A stretch of 64,000 nt of DNA from Hahella sp. CCB-MM4 (GCF_002260525.1 NZ_MRYI01000001.1:310001-374000); one strand, 5' to 3'; shown: positions 53,131 to 62,591, counted from the first letter of the stretch. The notes: a model not told the origin generated them from the letters alone. Numbers and translations: made by a program.

Positions 53131-53940
53131 TCAGGCAGCCTCTCTGGCACGTTTAATCTGTTCATACGCAGCCCTGATTTCCTGGGTTTTCTCAGTGGCC
53201 ATTTTAATCATCTCTTCCGGCAGTCCCTTGGCAACCAATTTGTCCGGATGGTGTTGACTCATCAAGCGCCGATAGGCTTTTTTCAGCTCCGCATCTGATG
53301 CGGATGAATCAACCCCCAGCGCCTGATAGGCTTCCTCCATGGTCGGACCTTTTGCCTGAGGTGCCGATTGTTGCTGACGTCCGGCATAGCGCTGCTGAGC
53401 AACGGCCATGGCCAGAAGTTGTTCAAACTGTCTGCGTTGAAAGCCGATAGATTCAGCAATCTGGAGCAGGAGTTTCTGCTCGTTGGCATGCAGTTCCATA
53501 TCAGCTAACGCCGTGACAATCAGGATCTCCAGAAACATTTGAAGAAGATTGGTCCGACGATGGCATTCCTTGCGAAACTGTTCTAACACGGAATTCAGGT
53601 TGAAATCAGGCTGTTTGCCCTGATTAAAAAGCTCGATGGCAAGACGCTTCTGGTCTTCATCGAGCTGCATGCGATCCATAATGTGGCGGGCTGCCTGAAT
53701 CTCGCTTTCAGTGACGCGACCATCAGCCTTTGCCAGATGTCCCATAACACTGAAGACAGCAGTGAAGAAAGCTGCCTGAACTCTCTCAGTGTCGCCTCCA
53801 GACCAGTCAACACCACCAACTTCCAGGCTTTTTATCCCGGAGTCCAGTGAATGTCCAAGAGCAGCGCCAAGCACTGCACCAAGTGGACCGCCCAGTACAA
53901 AACCGAACGCACCACCAATCAGTTTTCCCCACCAACTCAT
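53131..53940 (-). CDS. djlA: Co-chaperone DjlA (TerB-like and J domains)
   Basis: This 269-residue membrane-anchored DnaJ-like protein has an N-terminal Gly-rich membrane segment (MSWWGKLIGGAFGFVLGGPLG), a TerB-like helical region (about 55-165, with GRVTESEIQAA and LADMELHANEQKLLLQIA) and a C-terminal J domain (about 205-269) with HHPDK, the signature that stimulates DnaK ATPase. The layout is that of E. coli DjlA, which senses envelope stress through the Rcs system. ATG 53940 gives the family N-terminus; the longer frame from 54072 does not. Confidence 0.94.
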   Translation of the reverse strand: MSWWGKLIGGAFGFVLGGPLGAVLGAALGHSLDSGIKSLEVGGVDWSGGDTERVQAAFFTAVFSVMGHLAKADGRVTESEIQAARHIMDRMQLDEDQKRLAIELFNQGKQPDFNLNSVLEQFRKECHRRTNLLQMFLEILIVTALADMELHANEQKLLLQIAESIGFQRRQFEQLLAMAVAQQRYAGRQQQSAPQAKGPTMEEAYQALGVDSSASDAELKKAYRRLMSQHHPDKLVAKGLPEEMIKMATEKTQEIRAAYEQIKRAREAA

Positions 53941-54195
53941 TAAAACAAAGATTCCCCTGTAATTTGCCTGACCGGCCCTGACAACTTCCCGCCGGCTCTG
54001 CATCAGTACCGTATATTGACTGAAATTCCCGTATATACCCTGCAGTTCAGCGCAACTGACGGCATCTGGCAAAATAGTCTAGGAAAGGCAAGGTATAGTG
54101 CCCAGTTAAGAATTATTAACATGTCATTACATATGGGTGAATATGTCAGATACAAGGGCAAATTGATCCGAAGCGGAAGCGATTCTTGCTTATAG

Positions 54196-54225
54196 AACCC
54201 TGACGAGCAAAACCCTGACGATTAG
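54196..54225. repeat. 15-bp tandem duplication across the hyi stop
   Basis: AACCCTGACGA starts units at 54196 and 54211, a 15-bp period. The second unit overlaps the hyi stop codon (54222-54224). Confidence 0.75.
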
Positions 54226-54995
54226 CTTTTAAACCAGTCCAGTGAGGATAAGGTGCTTTCAAGCGGTCTATATTCCGCACTGACCCAGCCACGGTAGCCC
54301 ATTTGATCCAGTGCCTGAAATATAAAATCAAAGTTGATCTCACCGGTGCCGGGCTCATGCCGCCCAGGATTATCGGCAAACTGAATGTGACCAATACTAT
54401 CCAGCAGACTACGCATGGTCTCCATCAAATGTCCTTCCATGATCTGCATATGGTAGATGTCATACTGAAAAAGCAGGTTCGGACGCTTCAGTGCCTGTAA
54501 TAATGACATGGCCTTTTCGCTGCTATCCAGCATAAACCCAGGCATATCCACACGGCTGTTTATCGCTTCCACCAGAAGGGTAATGCCATGCCCTTCAAAC
54601 TGTCGGGCAGCATAATCCACATTTTCAAGCATCGTCTCCCAGGCCTCGTCAAAGCTGACGTTCTCCGGCCGGAGCCCAGCCAGACAGTTAACCTGCTTAC
54701 ACCCGAGCCCAGTGGCGTAATTTATCCCCAGATCAACACTTCGCTTGAATTCATCCTGTCTTCCCGGAAGGCATGCGATTCCCCGCTCACCGGCATTCCA
54801 GTCGCCTGCCGGCAGATTATGTAACACCTGGACCAGACTCGCTTGCTGAAGACGGCGCTGCAGCTCCGGCAACGGATAATCATAGGGAAATAGATACTCA
54901 ACTCCCTTGAATCCGGCGTCTGCGGCCGCCGCAAAGCGGTCCAGAAAATCATACTCAGTAAACAGCATTGAGAGGTTAGCAGCAAAATTTGGCAC
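54222..54995 (-). CDS. hyi: Hydroxypyruvate isomerase
   Basis: Hyi interconverts hydroxypyruvate and tartronate semialdehyde in glyoxylate use. The 257-residue TIM-barrel protein has FAANLSMLFTEYDFLDRFAAAADAGFKGVEYLFPYDYP, LLVEAINSRVDMPGFML, QYDIYHMQIMEG and the final FAD-independent metal-binding EYRPLEST. Length and start match E. coli Hyi (258) if the start is GTG 54995, which has AAGG 7 nt upstream, rather than the GTG at 55004 inside that site. It is followed upstream by the reductase gene, the same order as gcl-hyi-glxR, but no glyoxylate carboligase gene is here. Confidence 0.93.
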   Translation of the reverse strand: MPNFAANLSMLFTEYDFLDRFAAAADAGFKGVEYLFPYDYPLPELQRRLQQASLVQVLHNLPAGDWNAGERGIACLPGRQDEFKRSVDLGINYATGLGCKQVNCLAGLRPENVSFDEAWETMLENVDYAARQFEGHGITLLVEAINSRVDMPGFMLDSSEKAMSLLQALKRPNLLFQYDIYHMQIMEGHLMETMRSLLDSIGHIQFADNPGRHEPGTGEINFDFIFQALDQMGYRGWVSAEYRPLESTLSSLDWFKS

Positions 54996-55045
54996 GAAAT
55001 ACACCTTAAAATTGAGACGTTTTCATTTAGGCCCTCAGGCTGTGA

Positions 55046-55936
55046 CTAGCCCTTATCCGGCGTCAGCTGTGTGTTGTTCAAACGCTCCAGATGTAATAGC
55101 AATCCACTGTGGTCAACATTCTCCAAGCCTTCGTTCAGCATACTGTCATACTCCGCAAAGACCTGTTCGGCCAGAGGCAACTGCAAACCAGAGCTGGCTG
55201 CTTCGTCGAGAATCATACGCAAATCCTTATGCTGCACTCTGGCAGTCGCACCAGGCTCAAAATTCCGCTGCAGCATGCGCTCCCCATGCAACTCAAGAAT
55301 CCTGCTGGAAGCAAAACCACCCAGCAAGGCCTCTCGCACCGCCGCAGGATTAGCGCCCCCCTGGGCCGCCAGAAGCAAGGCTTCGGATACCGCTCCAATG
55401 GTGATCCCAACAATGGCCTGATTGGCCAGTTTAGCAAGCTGGCCAGCGCCTGAAGGGCCAATGTATGTTGAGCGCCCCAGTACATTAAACACTTCCTGAG
55501 CACGCTCGTAATCCAGCTCCTGCCCACCAGCCATAATGGAAAGACTTGCCTGCTCAGCCCCAACCGTACCACCTGATACCGGTGCATCCAGGTAAGAAAG
55601 TCCATACTCCATCGCTAACTTCGCATGTTTTTTAGCCGTAGCCGGAGGGATTGAACTCATATCGATAATCAGCGCTCCAGGGGACATCTCCGTCATGACG
55701 CCCTGACCAACCAATACATCATCGACGATTGGGCCGTTTTCCAGCATGATAATGATAATATCCGCCCCTGAAACAGCCTCTCCAGGCGTTTCCGCAATCG
55801 TCGCCCTATCAGCAAAGAATTCTGCCTTGCTGCGAGTCCGGTTCCACAGTTTCATGGGGAATCCCGCCTTTAGCAGATTATCAGTCATGGGCTTGCCCAT
55901 CAGGCCAATCCCCAAAAATGCGATTGTCGGTTTCAT
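55046..55936 (-). CDS. Tartronate-semialdehyde reductase (2-hydroxy-3-oxopropionate reductase)
   Basis: This 296-residue NAD(P)-dependent beta-hydroxyacid dehydrogenase has the Rossmann FLGIGLMGKPM, the catalytic DAPVSGGTVGAEQASLSIMAGG, the active Lys in LAKLANQAIVG and the GHKD-like QHKDLRM. Its position directly before hyi makes reduction of tartronate semialdehyde to glycerate (GlxR/GarR) most likely. It could also serve as the 3-hydroxyisobutyrate dehydrogenase missing from the valine group, since the families overlap. ATG 55936 follows AGGG by 8 nt. Confidence 0.88.
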   Translation of the reverse strand: MKPTIAFLGIGLMGKPMTDNLLKAGFPMKLWNRTRSKAEFFADRATIAETPGEAVSGADIIIIMLENGPIVDDVLVGQGVMTEMSPGALIIDMSSIPPATAKKHAKLAMEYGLSYLDAPVSGGTVGAEQASLSIMAGGQELDYERAQEVFNVLGRSTYIGPSGAGQLAKLANQAIVGITIGAVSEALLLAAQGGANPAAVREALLGGFASSRILELHGERMLQRNFEPGATARVQHKDLRMILDEAASSGLQLPLAEQVFAEYDSMLNEGLENVDHSGLLLHLERLNNTQLTPDKG

Positions 55937-55970
55937 TAACACACCCTATTCATTTTTTGTTCGCCCATAA

Positions 55971-55997
55971 AAAAACCGCCTGCTGAGGGCGGTTTTT
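55971..55997 (-). terminator. rpoH terminator
   Basis: AAAAACCGCC and GGCGGTTTTT pair over 10 bp around a 7-nt loop, giving a clear hairpin with a T-run on the minus strand, 26 nt past the rpoH stop. Confidence 0.9.
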
Positions 55998-56022
55998 AAT
56001 GATTTGTTGTACTGCCTTGAAA

Positions 56023-56877
56023 TCAGGCTGCCAGCATGTTCTTCACTTTCTTCATGGCATTCTTTTCCAACTGACGGATACGCTCAGCAGACACGCCATA
56101 CTCGTCAGCCAGCTCATGCAGAGTCGCTTTACTCTCTGCCAACCAGCGTTTCTGGATAATGTCTTTACTGCGATCATCCAACTGCGTCAGAGCATCATGA
56201 AGACGGGTATTGGAATCTTCCTCCCAATTCTCGTTCTCCAGCATTAAAGCCGGATCTGCCCGACGGTCTTCCAGGTAGTTGGCAGGCGCTTGATAAGCAT
56301 TGTCATCATCGTCATCCGCGGATGCATCAAATGGGGTGTCCTGCCCGGCTAAACGGCTCTCCATTTCACGAACCACTTTCGCTTCGACACCCAGATCTGC
56401 CGCCACTGCATTGGCTTCATCATTAGTCAACCAAGCCAGCTTTTTCTTGGCAGAACGCAGATTGAAGAAAAGTTTACGTTGCGCCTTGGTAGTCGCCACT
56501 TTCACGATGCGCCAGTTACGCAGAATAAATTCGTGAATTTCAGCTTTAATCCAATGCACAGCAAAAGATACCAAACGCACCCCATATTCCGGGTTAAAGC
56601 GCTTTACAGCCTTCATCAGGCCAATGTTACCTTCCTGAACCAGATCTGCCTGTGACAGGCCATATCCTGAATAACTTTTTGCAATATGGACAACGAACCG
56701 CAAGTGGGCCATAACCAACTGACGGGCCGCATACAGGTCTTCATCCTGATGATAGCGCTGAGCCAGCTCGCGCTCCTCTTCAGCAGTCAGTACCGGAATG
56801 GAGTTTACTGCATGAATGTACCCCTCCAGGTTGCCTACCGGAGCTAGCATTTCAATTGGCCGTAAACTTGTACCCAT
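56023..56877 (-). CDS. rpoH: Heat-shock sigma factor RpoH (sigma-32)
   Basis: RpoH directs RNA polymerase to heat-shock promoters. The 284-residue protein has sigma region 1.2/2 (about 25-130: [66 protein letters not shown]), the RpoH-specific QRKLFFNLR box (about 133-141) that contacts core polymerase and region C, a short acidic insertion (DADDDDDN near 180-190) and region 4 (about 220-280: [30 protein letters not shown]). A sigma-E-like promoter lies upstream. The gene follows ftsX as in Pseudomonas. Confidence 0.97.
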   Translation of the reverse strand: MGTSLRPIEMLAPVGNLEGYIHAVNSIPVLTAEEERELAQRYHQDEDLYAARQLVMAHLRFVVHIAKSYSGYGLSQADLVQEGNIGLMKAVKRFNPEYGVRLVSFAVHWIKAEIHEFILRNWRIVKVATTKAQRKLFFNLRSAKKKLAWLTNDEANAVAADLGVEAKVVREMESRLAGQDTPFDASADDDDDNAYQAPANYLEDRRADPALMLENENWEEDSNTRLHDALTQLDDRSKDIIQKRWLAESKATLHELADEYGVSAERIRQLEKNAMKKVKNMLAA

Positions 56878-57297
56878 TTAATTCTCCACTAATTAGCTAG
56901 GGACAGAAATATATCATCTGTATATTAGACTGCCAACGAGCCCAAAAGTTCCCTATGTAACAGTTTGTAACCTTGCATTCTGATTCGTCTGTGAGAATGC
57001 CCGGTAACAATTTGCCTCGCTGACTATATAAATTCGGTTTTATTTAGTTTTCAGTATATTACCGGCCAAGTTAGCATAACAAGCACACCGGCTTTCTTCG
57101 ATCTGACTACCCATGCTCTGTCTGTCCAATTGAAGGACGAAAACCAGATCGATTGAAAACTTCACAAAATATTGTACCAATCCCCAACCATTTCAAGCGT
57201 TATTACCAAACTTTCATCAATAACCAGAATCCCGCTGATGCGGTCAAATGGCAGAACCAAGGCAAAAACACAGCTCTTGGGGTCACTCCATCAGAGT
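56878..57297. other. Intergenic region, rpoH / ftsX
   Basis: This 420-bp gap holds the rpoH promoter region, including the sigma-E-like site; no terminator for ftsX is visible, so read-through from the ftsYEX operon is possible. No gene is supported. Confidence 0.6.
56925..56952 (-). promoter_or_regulatory. Sigma-E-like promoter of rpoH
   Basis: On the minus strand GGAACTT is followed by exactly 16 bp and then TCTAA, the classical extracytoplasmic sigma-E (RpoE/AlgU) -35 and -10 pair. It ends 47 nt upstream of the rpoH ATG. E. coli rpoH is known to have a sigma-E promoter, so envelope-stress input into the heat-shock response is likely here too. Confidence 0.72.
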
Positions 57298-58329
57298 TTA
57301 ACGGGGCTCAATCTCATCAAGGTGGCGCTTAACCGCCATCCAGGCGCCAGCACATCCCAAAAAAGCACCAACGACAAGCAACAGCCCTGTAGCTTCAAGC
57401 GAGAGTCCGGACAGCTGGAAGCGGCTGTAGTACAGAGATGCCATCTGATTCACCGGCCCGGAAAGCCACCACAGCGCACCATTCACAAGAAGCCAGGCCA
57501 GCATAGCTCCGACAACACCATACCAGAATCCTGTGTACAAAAATGGGCGACGAACGTAGGGATCCGTCCCCCCGACCAGTTTCACGACCAGGATCTCGTC
57601 CCGACGGTTTTCAATGGCGAGCCGAATGGTGTTACCAATAATCAGGATAACAGCCACCCCCAATAACAACGCTATGGCAAGCGTGCTTCGCCCCAATACC
57701 TCAAACAAGGCATTCAATCGTTTCACCCATTGCAGATCCACCTGAACACTTTCCACACCAGGAGTCTCCCCGAGGGATTTGGCAAGCGTCTCCATCTGTC
57801 CCGCATTTGTAACCGACGAATCTGGCTGCACCACAATCACCGAAGGCAGTGGATTATTATCCAGATAGGCCAGAACATCCCCCCATCCCGAAATCGACTT
57901 GAACTCTTCCAAGGCTTCCACACGGTTGATGAAGTGGACCGAGTCAACATCAGCCCTTTTTTTGATCTCCTGGGAAAGCTGGAATGCCGCCTGATCCTCT
58001 ACATCCAACTTCATATACAGGGAGATACGCGAACTCCCTTCCAGATCCGCGGTCAATCCCGTCACATTGGTCAGTAACACCAGCAGCCCCATGGGTAGAG
58101 CCAGGGCCACAGCAATCACCAGCCAGGTCATTAAACTGGAAAGGGGGGTGGAGAAAAGACGAATCAGACTGCTCTTAGCGGTTTGCCGATGATGGCTGAA
58201 GTAAGCTTCAAGACTGCTTTGCTCCAAACCTGCCGAGGCACCCTGTCGGGAGGGCGTTTCGTTGATCGCTGGCTGAGAGCGTCGATTCCCTTGTGAGGGC
58301 TTGGCGCCTCGTTGTACTGCATCTTTCAT
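57298..58329 (-). CDS. ftsX: Cell-division protein FtsX
   Basis: FtsX is the membrane partner of FtsE and controls peptidoglycan hydrolases at the septum. The 343-residue protein has a variable basic N-terminus (about 1-60), a first membrane helix (about 68-88), the periplasmic domain (about 95-205, containing VEALEEFKSISGWGDVLAYLDNNPLPSV), and three C-terminal helices (about 215-240, 265-290, 310-335) with the RRDEILVVKLVGGTDPYVRRPFLYTG coupling segment. It follows ftsE by 33 nt. Confidence 0.96.
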   Translation of the reverse strand: MKDAVQRGAKPSQGNRRSQPAINETPSRQGASAGLEQSSLEAYFSHHRQTAKSSLIRLFSTPLSSLMTWLVIAVALALPMGLLVLLTNVTGLTADLEGSSRISLYMKLDVEDQAAFQLSQEIKKRADVDSVHFINRVEALEEFKSISGWGDVLAYLDNNPLPSVIVVQPDSSVTNAGQMETLAKSLGETPGVESVQVDLQWVKRLNALFEVLGRSTLAIALLLGVAVILIIGNTIRLAIENRRDEILVVKLVGGTDPYVRRPFLYTGFWYGVVGAMLAWLLVNGALWWLSGPVNQMASLYYSRFQLSGLSLEATGLLLVVGAFLGCAGAWMAVKRHLDEIEPR

Positions 58330-58362
58330 ACTGCCAGGTTCCTGAGCATTACCCGATACCCC

Positions 58363-59034
58363 TTATCCAATTTGCAATTGTCCGTGATCCAGACGAATCA
58401 CACGATGACGCATATGAGAAATCAACGCCAGGTCATGGGAAGCAATGAGTACTGTTACGCCAACCTGATTGAACTGCTGGAATAACTTCATGATTTCCTC
58501 AGACAACTCCGGATCAAGGTTACCTGTGGGTTCGTCCGCCAACAATACTGGGGGTTTATTGACTACAGCCCGGGCAATCCCCACACGCTGTTGCTCCCCC
58601 CCGGAAAGTGTAATGGGAAAGACCTTTTCTTTTTTCAGCAACCCAACCTTGTCCAGCGCAGCCCTCACTCTCCTGCCGATCTCTCTTGGCGCGACCCCGG
58701 CAATTTCCAGAGGCAGTGCCACATTATCAAAAACAGTGCGATCAAACAGGAGCTGGTGATTCTGAAACACCACGCCGACATGGCGCCGGAAATAGGGTAT
58801 CTGCCGACGGGAAAAGCGATCCAGATTCTGCCCACCGACAAAAATCTGTCCTTTATTGGGGCGCTCCATCAGCATAATCAGCTTAAGAAGAGTACTTTTT
58901 CCTGCCCCGGAGTGTCCTGTCAGGAATGCCATTTCCCCACGCCCCAGCTTGAAGCTAACTTCCGTCAAAGCCTCGAAACCACCGGGGTAACGCTTGGTCA
59001 CCCGGTCAAAATGGATCATAGGGTCGTTACTCAT
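58363..59034 (-). CDS. ftsE: Cell-division ABC ATPase FtsE
   Basis: This 223-residue ATPase has Walker [17 protein letters not shown]-loop [12 protein letters not shown], signature [14 protein letters not shown], Walker [16 protein letters not shown] and switch ASHDLALI. The [12 protein letters not shown] start and length match FtsE. It is part of ftsY-ftsE-ftsX, transcribed leftwards with 90 nt between ftsY and ftsE. GGAAGAG lies upstream of ATG 59034. Confidence 0.97.
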   Translation of the reverse strand: MSNDPMIHFDRVTKRYPGGFEALTEVSFKLGRGEMAFLTGHSGAGKSTLLKLIMLMERPNKGQIFVGGQNLDRFSRRQIPYFRRHVGVVFQNHQLLFDRTVFDNVALPLEIAGVAPREIGRRVRAALDKVGLLKKEKVFPITLSGGEQQRVGIARAVVNKPPVLLADEPTGNLDPELSEEIMKLFQQFNQVGVTVLIASHDLALISHMRHRVIRLDHGQLQIG

Positions 59035-59124
59035 TGAACTCTTCCAAAGTTGGATAATGGGTTACATCTATCTCTCGCGACATGAATCAATTGGATTCGC
59101 GTGAGCCCAAATATCTTAGCTTGG

Positions 59125-60519
59125 TCAGGCATCAAATAATGCGTTGACGAACTCATTCGCTTCAAACGGGCGCAAATCATCGATACCTTCACCGACACCA
59201 ATGAAACGTATGGGCAATTGATGCTGCTTGGCGATGGCAAACAAGATACCACCTTTAGCGGTTCCATCCAGCTTGGTAACGGCAATGCCGCTAACGCCCA
59301 CCGCTTGACGGAATAACTGAGCCTGGCTGAGAGCGTTCTGCCCGGTACCGGCATCCAACACTAGAAGAACCTCGTGTGGTGCGGCTTCGTCGTGCTTCTT
59401 GATCACCCGAACCACTTTTTCCAGTTCTGCCATGAGATTGTCTTTGTTTTGCAGGCGACCCGCTGTATCAGCAATGATGATATCCACCTCACGCGACTTA
59501 GCCGCCTGGATGGCATCAAAAATCACGGAAGCGCTATCCGCTCCGGTATGCTGGGCAACGACGGGGACATTATTACGCTCCCCCCATACCTGCAGTTGCT
59601 CAACAGCGGCGGCACGAAACGTATCACCGGCAGCCAGCATGACAGATTTGCCCTGTTGCTGGAATCGCTTCGCCAGTTTTCCTATCGTCGTGGTCTTGCC
59701 GACTCCGTTTACTCCCACCACCAGAATTACATAGGGAGACTTTTCCTCCAGCATCAGCTCACTGGTGCATGGTTCAAGCAGGGCGGCCAACTCGGCTTTA
59801 AGTGCAACTTTAAGCGCCTCAGCATCTTTCAGCTCTTTTCGCGCCAGTTTCTCGGTGATGGAGCCGATGATCTGGGTAGTCGCTTCAATCCCCACATCCG
59901 CGGTCAACAACAAGGTCTCGATTTCCTCCAGCAGATCATCATCGATCGTCTTGGCGCCGGCAAACAGGTTGACCAGGTTATCGGTCAGCTGGGAGCGAGT
60001 CTTGCCCAATCCGCTGCGAACACGAGCAAACCAGCCGGCCTTTTTCTCTTCTTCTGTCTCTTTGGAAGCCGGAGTCTCTTCTACCTCTTTGGCAGGAACT
60101 TCTTCAACTGCTTCCGCCTTCGGTTCAATTTCAGGCTGCAGAACCTCAGCCTCTGCTTTCGGCTCCTCTCTCGATTCTTCCGTTACAGCGGGCTCTTCAA
60201 CAGGAGCCTCTATCACTTCCGGGGCCGCTTTTTCTTGAACAGCTCCCTCTTGATCTGTGCCAGATGTCGGCTCAACTTCGGGAACTTCAGGAGCTACAAC
60301 CGGTTCTACTTCCCGGCTGGGCTGAACAGGTTCCTGACGCTGCGAAGCAAGCTTCGCGCTATTAACTGGCTGAACGCTAGGTTGCGGCTTCTGTTCGGGC
60401 TTCAACTCAAACGGGCGGGGCTTCGGTTGCGCACTCTTACGCTTGATACCGTCCAACACCCAGGCTAAAACCAAGCCAGCAAGAAGAACCAAAAAGACTG
60501 TACTGATCATAGAATCCAT
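59125..60519 (-). CDS. ftsY: Signal recognition particle receptor FtsY
   Basis: FtsY is the membrane receptor that receives ribosome-nascent-chain complexes from SRP. The protein of about 464 residues starts with one hydrophobic helix (about 4-20), has a long acidic A region (about 35-165, Glu/Pro/Ala/Val-rich) and the NG GTPase domain (about 170-464): G1 GVNGVGKTTTIGKLA, G3 DTAGRLQN, G4 TKLDGTAKGG and the closing IGVGEGIDDLRPFEANEFVNALF. The first ATG is at 60519; the frame opens with TTG 60531. Unlike E. coli FtsY, the N-terminal helix is clearly hydrophobic. Confidence 0.95.
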   Translation of the reverse strand: MDSMISTVFLVLLAGLVLAWVLDGIKRKSAQPKPRPFELKPEQKPQPSVQPVNSAKLASQRQEPVQPSREVEPVVAPEVPEVEPTSGTDQEGAVQEKAAPEVIEAPVEEPAVTEESREEPKAEAEVLQPEIEPKAEAVEEVPAKEVEETPASKETEEEKKAGWFARVRSGLGKTRSQLTDNLVNLFAGAKTIDDDLLEEIETLLLTADVGIEATTQIIGSITEKLARKELKDAEALKVALKAELAALLEPCTSELMLEEKSPYVILVVGVNGVGKTTTIGKLAKRFQQQGKSVMLAAGDTFRAAAVEQLQVWGERNNVPVVAQHTGADSASVIFDAIQAAKSREVDIIIADTAGRLQNKDNLMAELEKVVRVIKKHDEAAPHEVLLVLDAGTGQNALSQAQLFRQAVGVSGIAVTKLDGTAKGGILFAIAKQHQLPIRFIGVGEGIDDLRPFEANEFVNALFDA

Positions 60520-60710
60520 AGTTGAATCCAAAGGGTAATAATATAGAAGAATTGCGGACAGTCAGGCTGCGTCGGTAATTGCGCCGAAATCACAGTATTT
60601 ACCGGCAGCAGACAAAAACACCTTCAAAGAAGCTACCTAACCGCGCTACGATGGGCGCCTATTCTAGCCTTGAACATTGATTTAACCCAACCCCGAATCG
60701 AATAATTCCC

Positions 60711-61295
60711 ATGAGAAAACCAAACAAGCCCAAAACTGAGTTGGGGACACTGCGTATCATCGGTGGTCGCCATCGAGGAAGGAAGCTACAGTTTCCTGTT
60801 CTTGAGGGCGTCCGTCCCACCCCGGATAGAGTAAGAGAAACACTTTTCAATTGGCTGACAGCCCACCTGCCTGGTGCGCGTTGTCTGGATCTCTTTGCTG
60901 GCAGTGGCGCTATTGGGCTTGAGGCTATTTCCAGGGACGCCACTGAAGTGTGGTTTGTTGATTCAGCCCCGGCAGTAGTGGACACGTTGAAGTCGCATCT
61001 CAAAACACTCCGCGAAGACAATGCCCAGATTTTCCTTGATGATGCTATCGCCTGGCTGAAGAAACACCGCCCTGATGTCCCTTTCGATATCGTTTTCCTT
61101 GACCCGCCTTTCTACAAAGGTTGGCTCACAGATGCCTGCAAGCTGCTGGAAAGCAATGGCTTCCTAAAATCCGGCAGCCACATATATATAGAAGCTGAGT
61201 CCTCACTTTCCACATTGCCGTTACCACCTAACTGGCATGTCATCCGGCAGAAGCAAGCCGGGCAGGTTCAATATAGTCTTTGCATCAGAGATTAG
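60711..61295 (+). CDS. rsmD: 16S rRNA m2G966 methyltransferase
   Basis: RsmD methylates N2 of G966 in 16S rRNA. The 194-residue protein has the SAM-binding LDLFAGSGAIGLEAISR (about 63-79), the catalytic DPPF (about 137-140) and the N-terminal LRIIGGRHRGRKLQFP with the arginine-rich RNA-binding stretch. It is divergent from ftsY across 191 bp, as in many gammaproteobacteria, and ends in a strong terminator. Confidence 0.95.
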   Translation: MRKPNKPKTELGTLRIIGGRHRGRKLQFPVLEGVRPTPDRVRETLFNWLTAHLPGARCLDLFAGSGAIGLEAISRDATEVWFVDSAPAVVDTLKSHLKTLREDNAQIFLDDAIAWLKKHRPDVPFDIVFLDPPFYKGWLTDACKLLESNGFLKSGSHIYIEAESSLSTLPLPPNWHVIRQKQAGQVQYSLCIRD

Positions 61296-61333
61296 GACGA
61301 TTCTCAGATCACTATCGACATACTACGCCCAAT

Positions 61334-61362
61334 AAAAAAGCGGGCTGACTGCCCGCTTTTTT
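61334..61362. terminator. Bidirectional terminator, rsmD / desaturase
   Basis: AAAAAAGCGGGC and GCCCGCTTTTTT pair over 12 bp with a 5-nt loop, 38 nt after rsmD and 33 nt before the convergent desaturase stop. Confidence 0.92.
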
Positions 61363-61394
61363 TAAACTCGAAATCTGATTACGACAGAAACATC

Positions 61395-62591
61395 TTACGC
61401 CCGAGCCATTGCAGGTGCCGGAGCCAAAGAGAAAGTCTTCAACCAGGCAGCAAAATCGGCCAGAGATTGCACACCGCTCTGCTCGGCCTGATGACACCAA
61501 TCTATCAACTCATGCAGCTTGTCCTGATATTTGATCCCAGGTTGGCGACGCCATAAAGCCTGCAGCTCTCTACTTTTTTGATAAATCACCCGAAGCATTT
61601 CATTCTTTTCCAGAACCGCTTCCAAGTGCTCTTTTTCTCCAGGAGCGATCAGTGACTCCTCCCGGTACATCAGCTTCTTCACCCGCTTGAGCATTGAGGT
61701 TTCACGGGGGCAGCTTTGAGCACGTTGCTGTTCCTTCAGAATAGGCTGCAGCACTTTCTTGCGGTACTGAACCATCACCTGGAAACGATTGTTGGCAATC
61801 GCCATCAAGGTGTCGAGATCCAACAGAGACTTGCCAGGAACCTGATGAGCAATGGGTCCGACGCGCTTAGGCTTGGCCAGGCGAAAGAATTCAAAAAGCT
61901 TGATCCAGAACCATCCGATGTCCACTTCCCACTTTTTCACCGACAACTTGGGAGAGTTTGGATAGGTATGATGATTATTGTGCAGCTCTTCACCGCCGAT
62001 AATGAGTCCCCAAGGCACCAGGTTTCGAGCATTGTCTGAACACTCAAAATTCCGATAGCCCCAGAAATGACCAATACCATTGATCACCCCGGCAGCAAAA
62101 AACGGAATCCAGATCATCTGTACGGCCCATACAGTAATGCCCAGAGCACCAAACAGCAGTAGATCAATCACTGCCATAATGCTGATTCCCAGCCAGTTTT
62201 TGGTATAGACATTGCGTTCCAGCCAGTCTTCAGGACAACGCTGACCATAACGCTCAAGCGTTTCCGGAGTGGCAGCTTCACGATAAAGTTCCGCCCCTTG
62301 CCACATTACGGTGTTGAAACCCTTTTGCACCGGAGAGTGAGGGTCTTCCTCCGTTTCACATTTGGCATGATGTTTCCGGTGAATGGCGGTCCACTCACGG
62401 GTAATCATCCCCGTTGTCAGCCAGAGCCAAAAACGGAAAAAGTGGGCCAGCGCAGGATGCAGGTCCACCGAGTTATGAGCAGAGTGACGATGTAGATAAA
62501 CGGTCACACTGACGATAGTAATCTGGGTAAGAATGAGGGTAACGACGACAGTTTGCCAAGCCGATAACTGCAGCAGGCCTTCATACCACAT
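61395..62591 (-). CDS. desA: Membrane fatty-acid desaturase (DesA type)
   Basis: This 398-residue integral membrane di-iron enzyme introduces a double bond into membrane acyl chains. The three histidine boxes are HRHSAH (about 34-39), HRKHHAK (about 72-78) and HNNHHTY (about 205-211); a GEELHNNHH motif precedes the last. The protein closely follows the Pseudomonas aeruginosa DesA (PA0286) pattern, including MWYEGLL at the start and NFECSDNARNLVPWGLIIGGEELHNNHHTYPNS. A Lys/Arg-rich C-terminal tail of about 130 residues follows. A FabR/DesT-like palindrome lies in its long upstream region. Confidence 0.92.
   Translation of the reverse strand: MWYEGLLQLSAWQTVVVTLILTQITIVSVTVYLHRHSAHNSVDLHPALAHFFRFWLWLTTGMITREWTAIHRKHHAKCETEEDPHSPVQKGFNTVMWQGAELYREAATPETLERYGQRCPEDWLERNVYTKNWLGISIMAVIDLLLFGALGITVWAVQMIWIPFFAAGVINGIGHFWGYRNFECSDNARNLVPWGLIIGGEELHNNHHTYPNSPKLSVKKWEVDIGWFWIKLFEFFRLAKPKRVGPIAHQVPGKSLLDLDTLMAIANNRFQVMVQYRKKVLQPILKEQQRAQSCPRETSMLKRVKKLMYREESLIAPGEKEHLEAVLEKNEMLRVIYQKSRELQALWRRQPGIKYQDKLHELIDWCHQAEQSGVQSLADFAAWLKTFSLAPAPAMARA

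Noticed and set aside
57172-57666. Plus-strand frame of 164 codons overlapping ftsX
   Set aside because: Overlaps the well-supported ftsX in antisense and has a random-like composition.
59374-60468. Long plus-strand open frame (364 codons) opposite ftsY
   Set aside because: It mirrors the low-complexity acidic A region and GTPase domain of ftsY; its product is a Phe/Leu/Arg-rich shadow without any domain.
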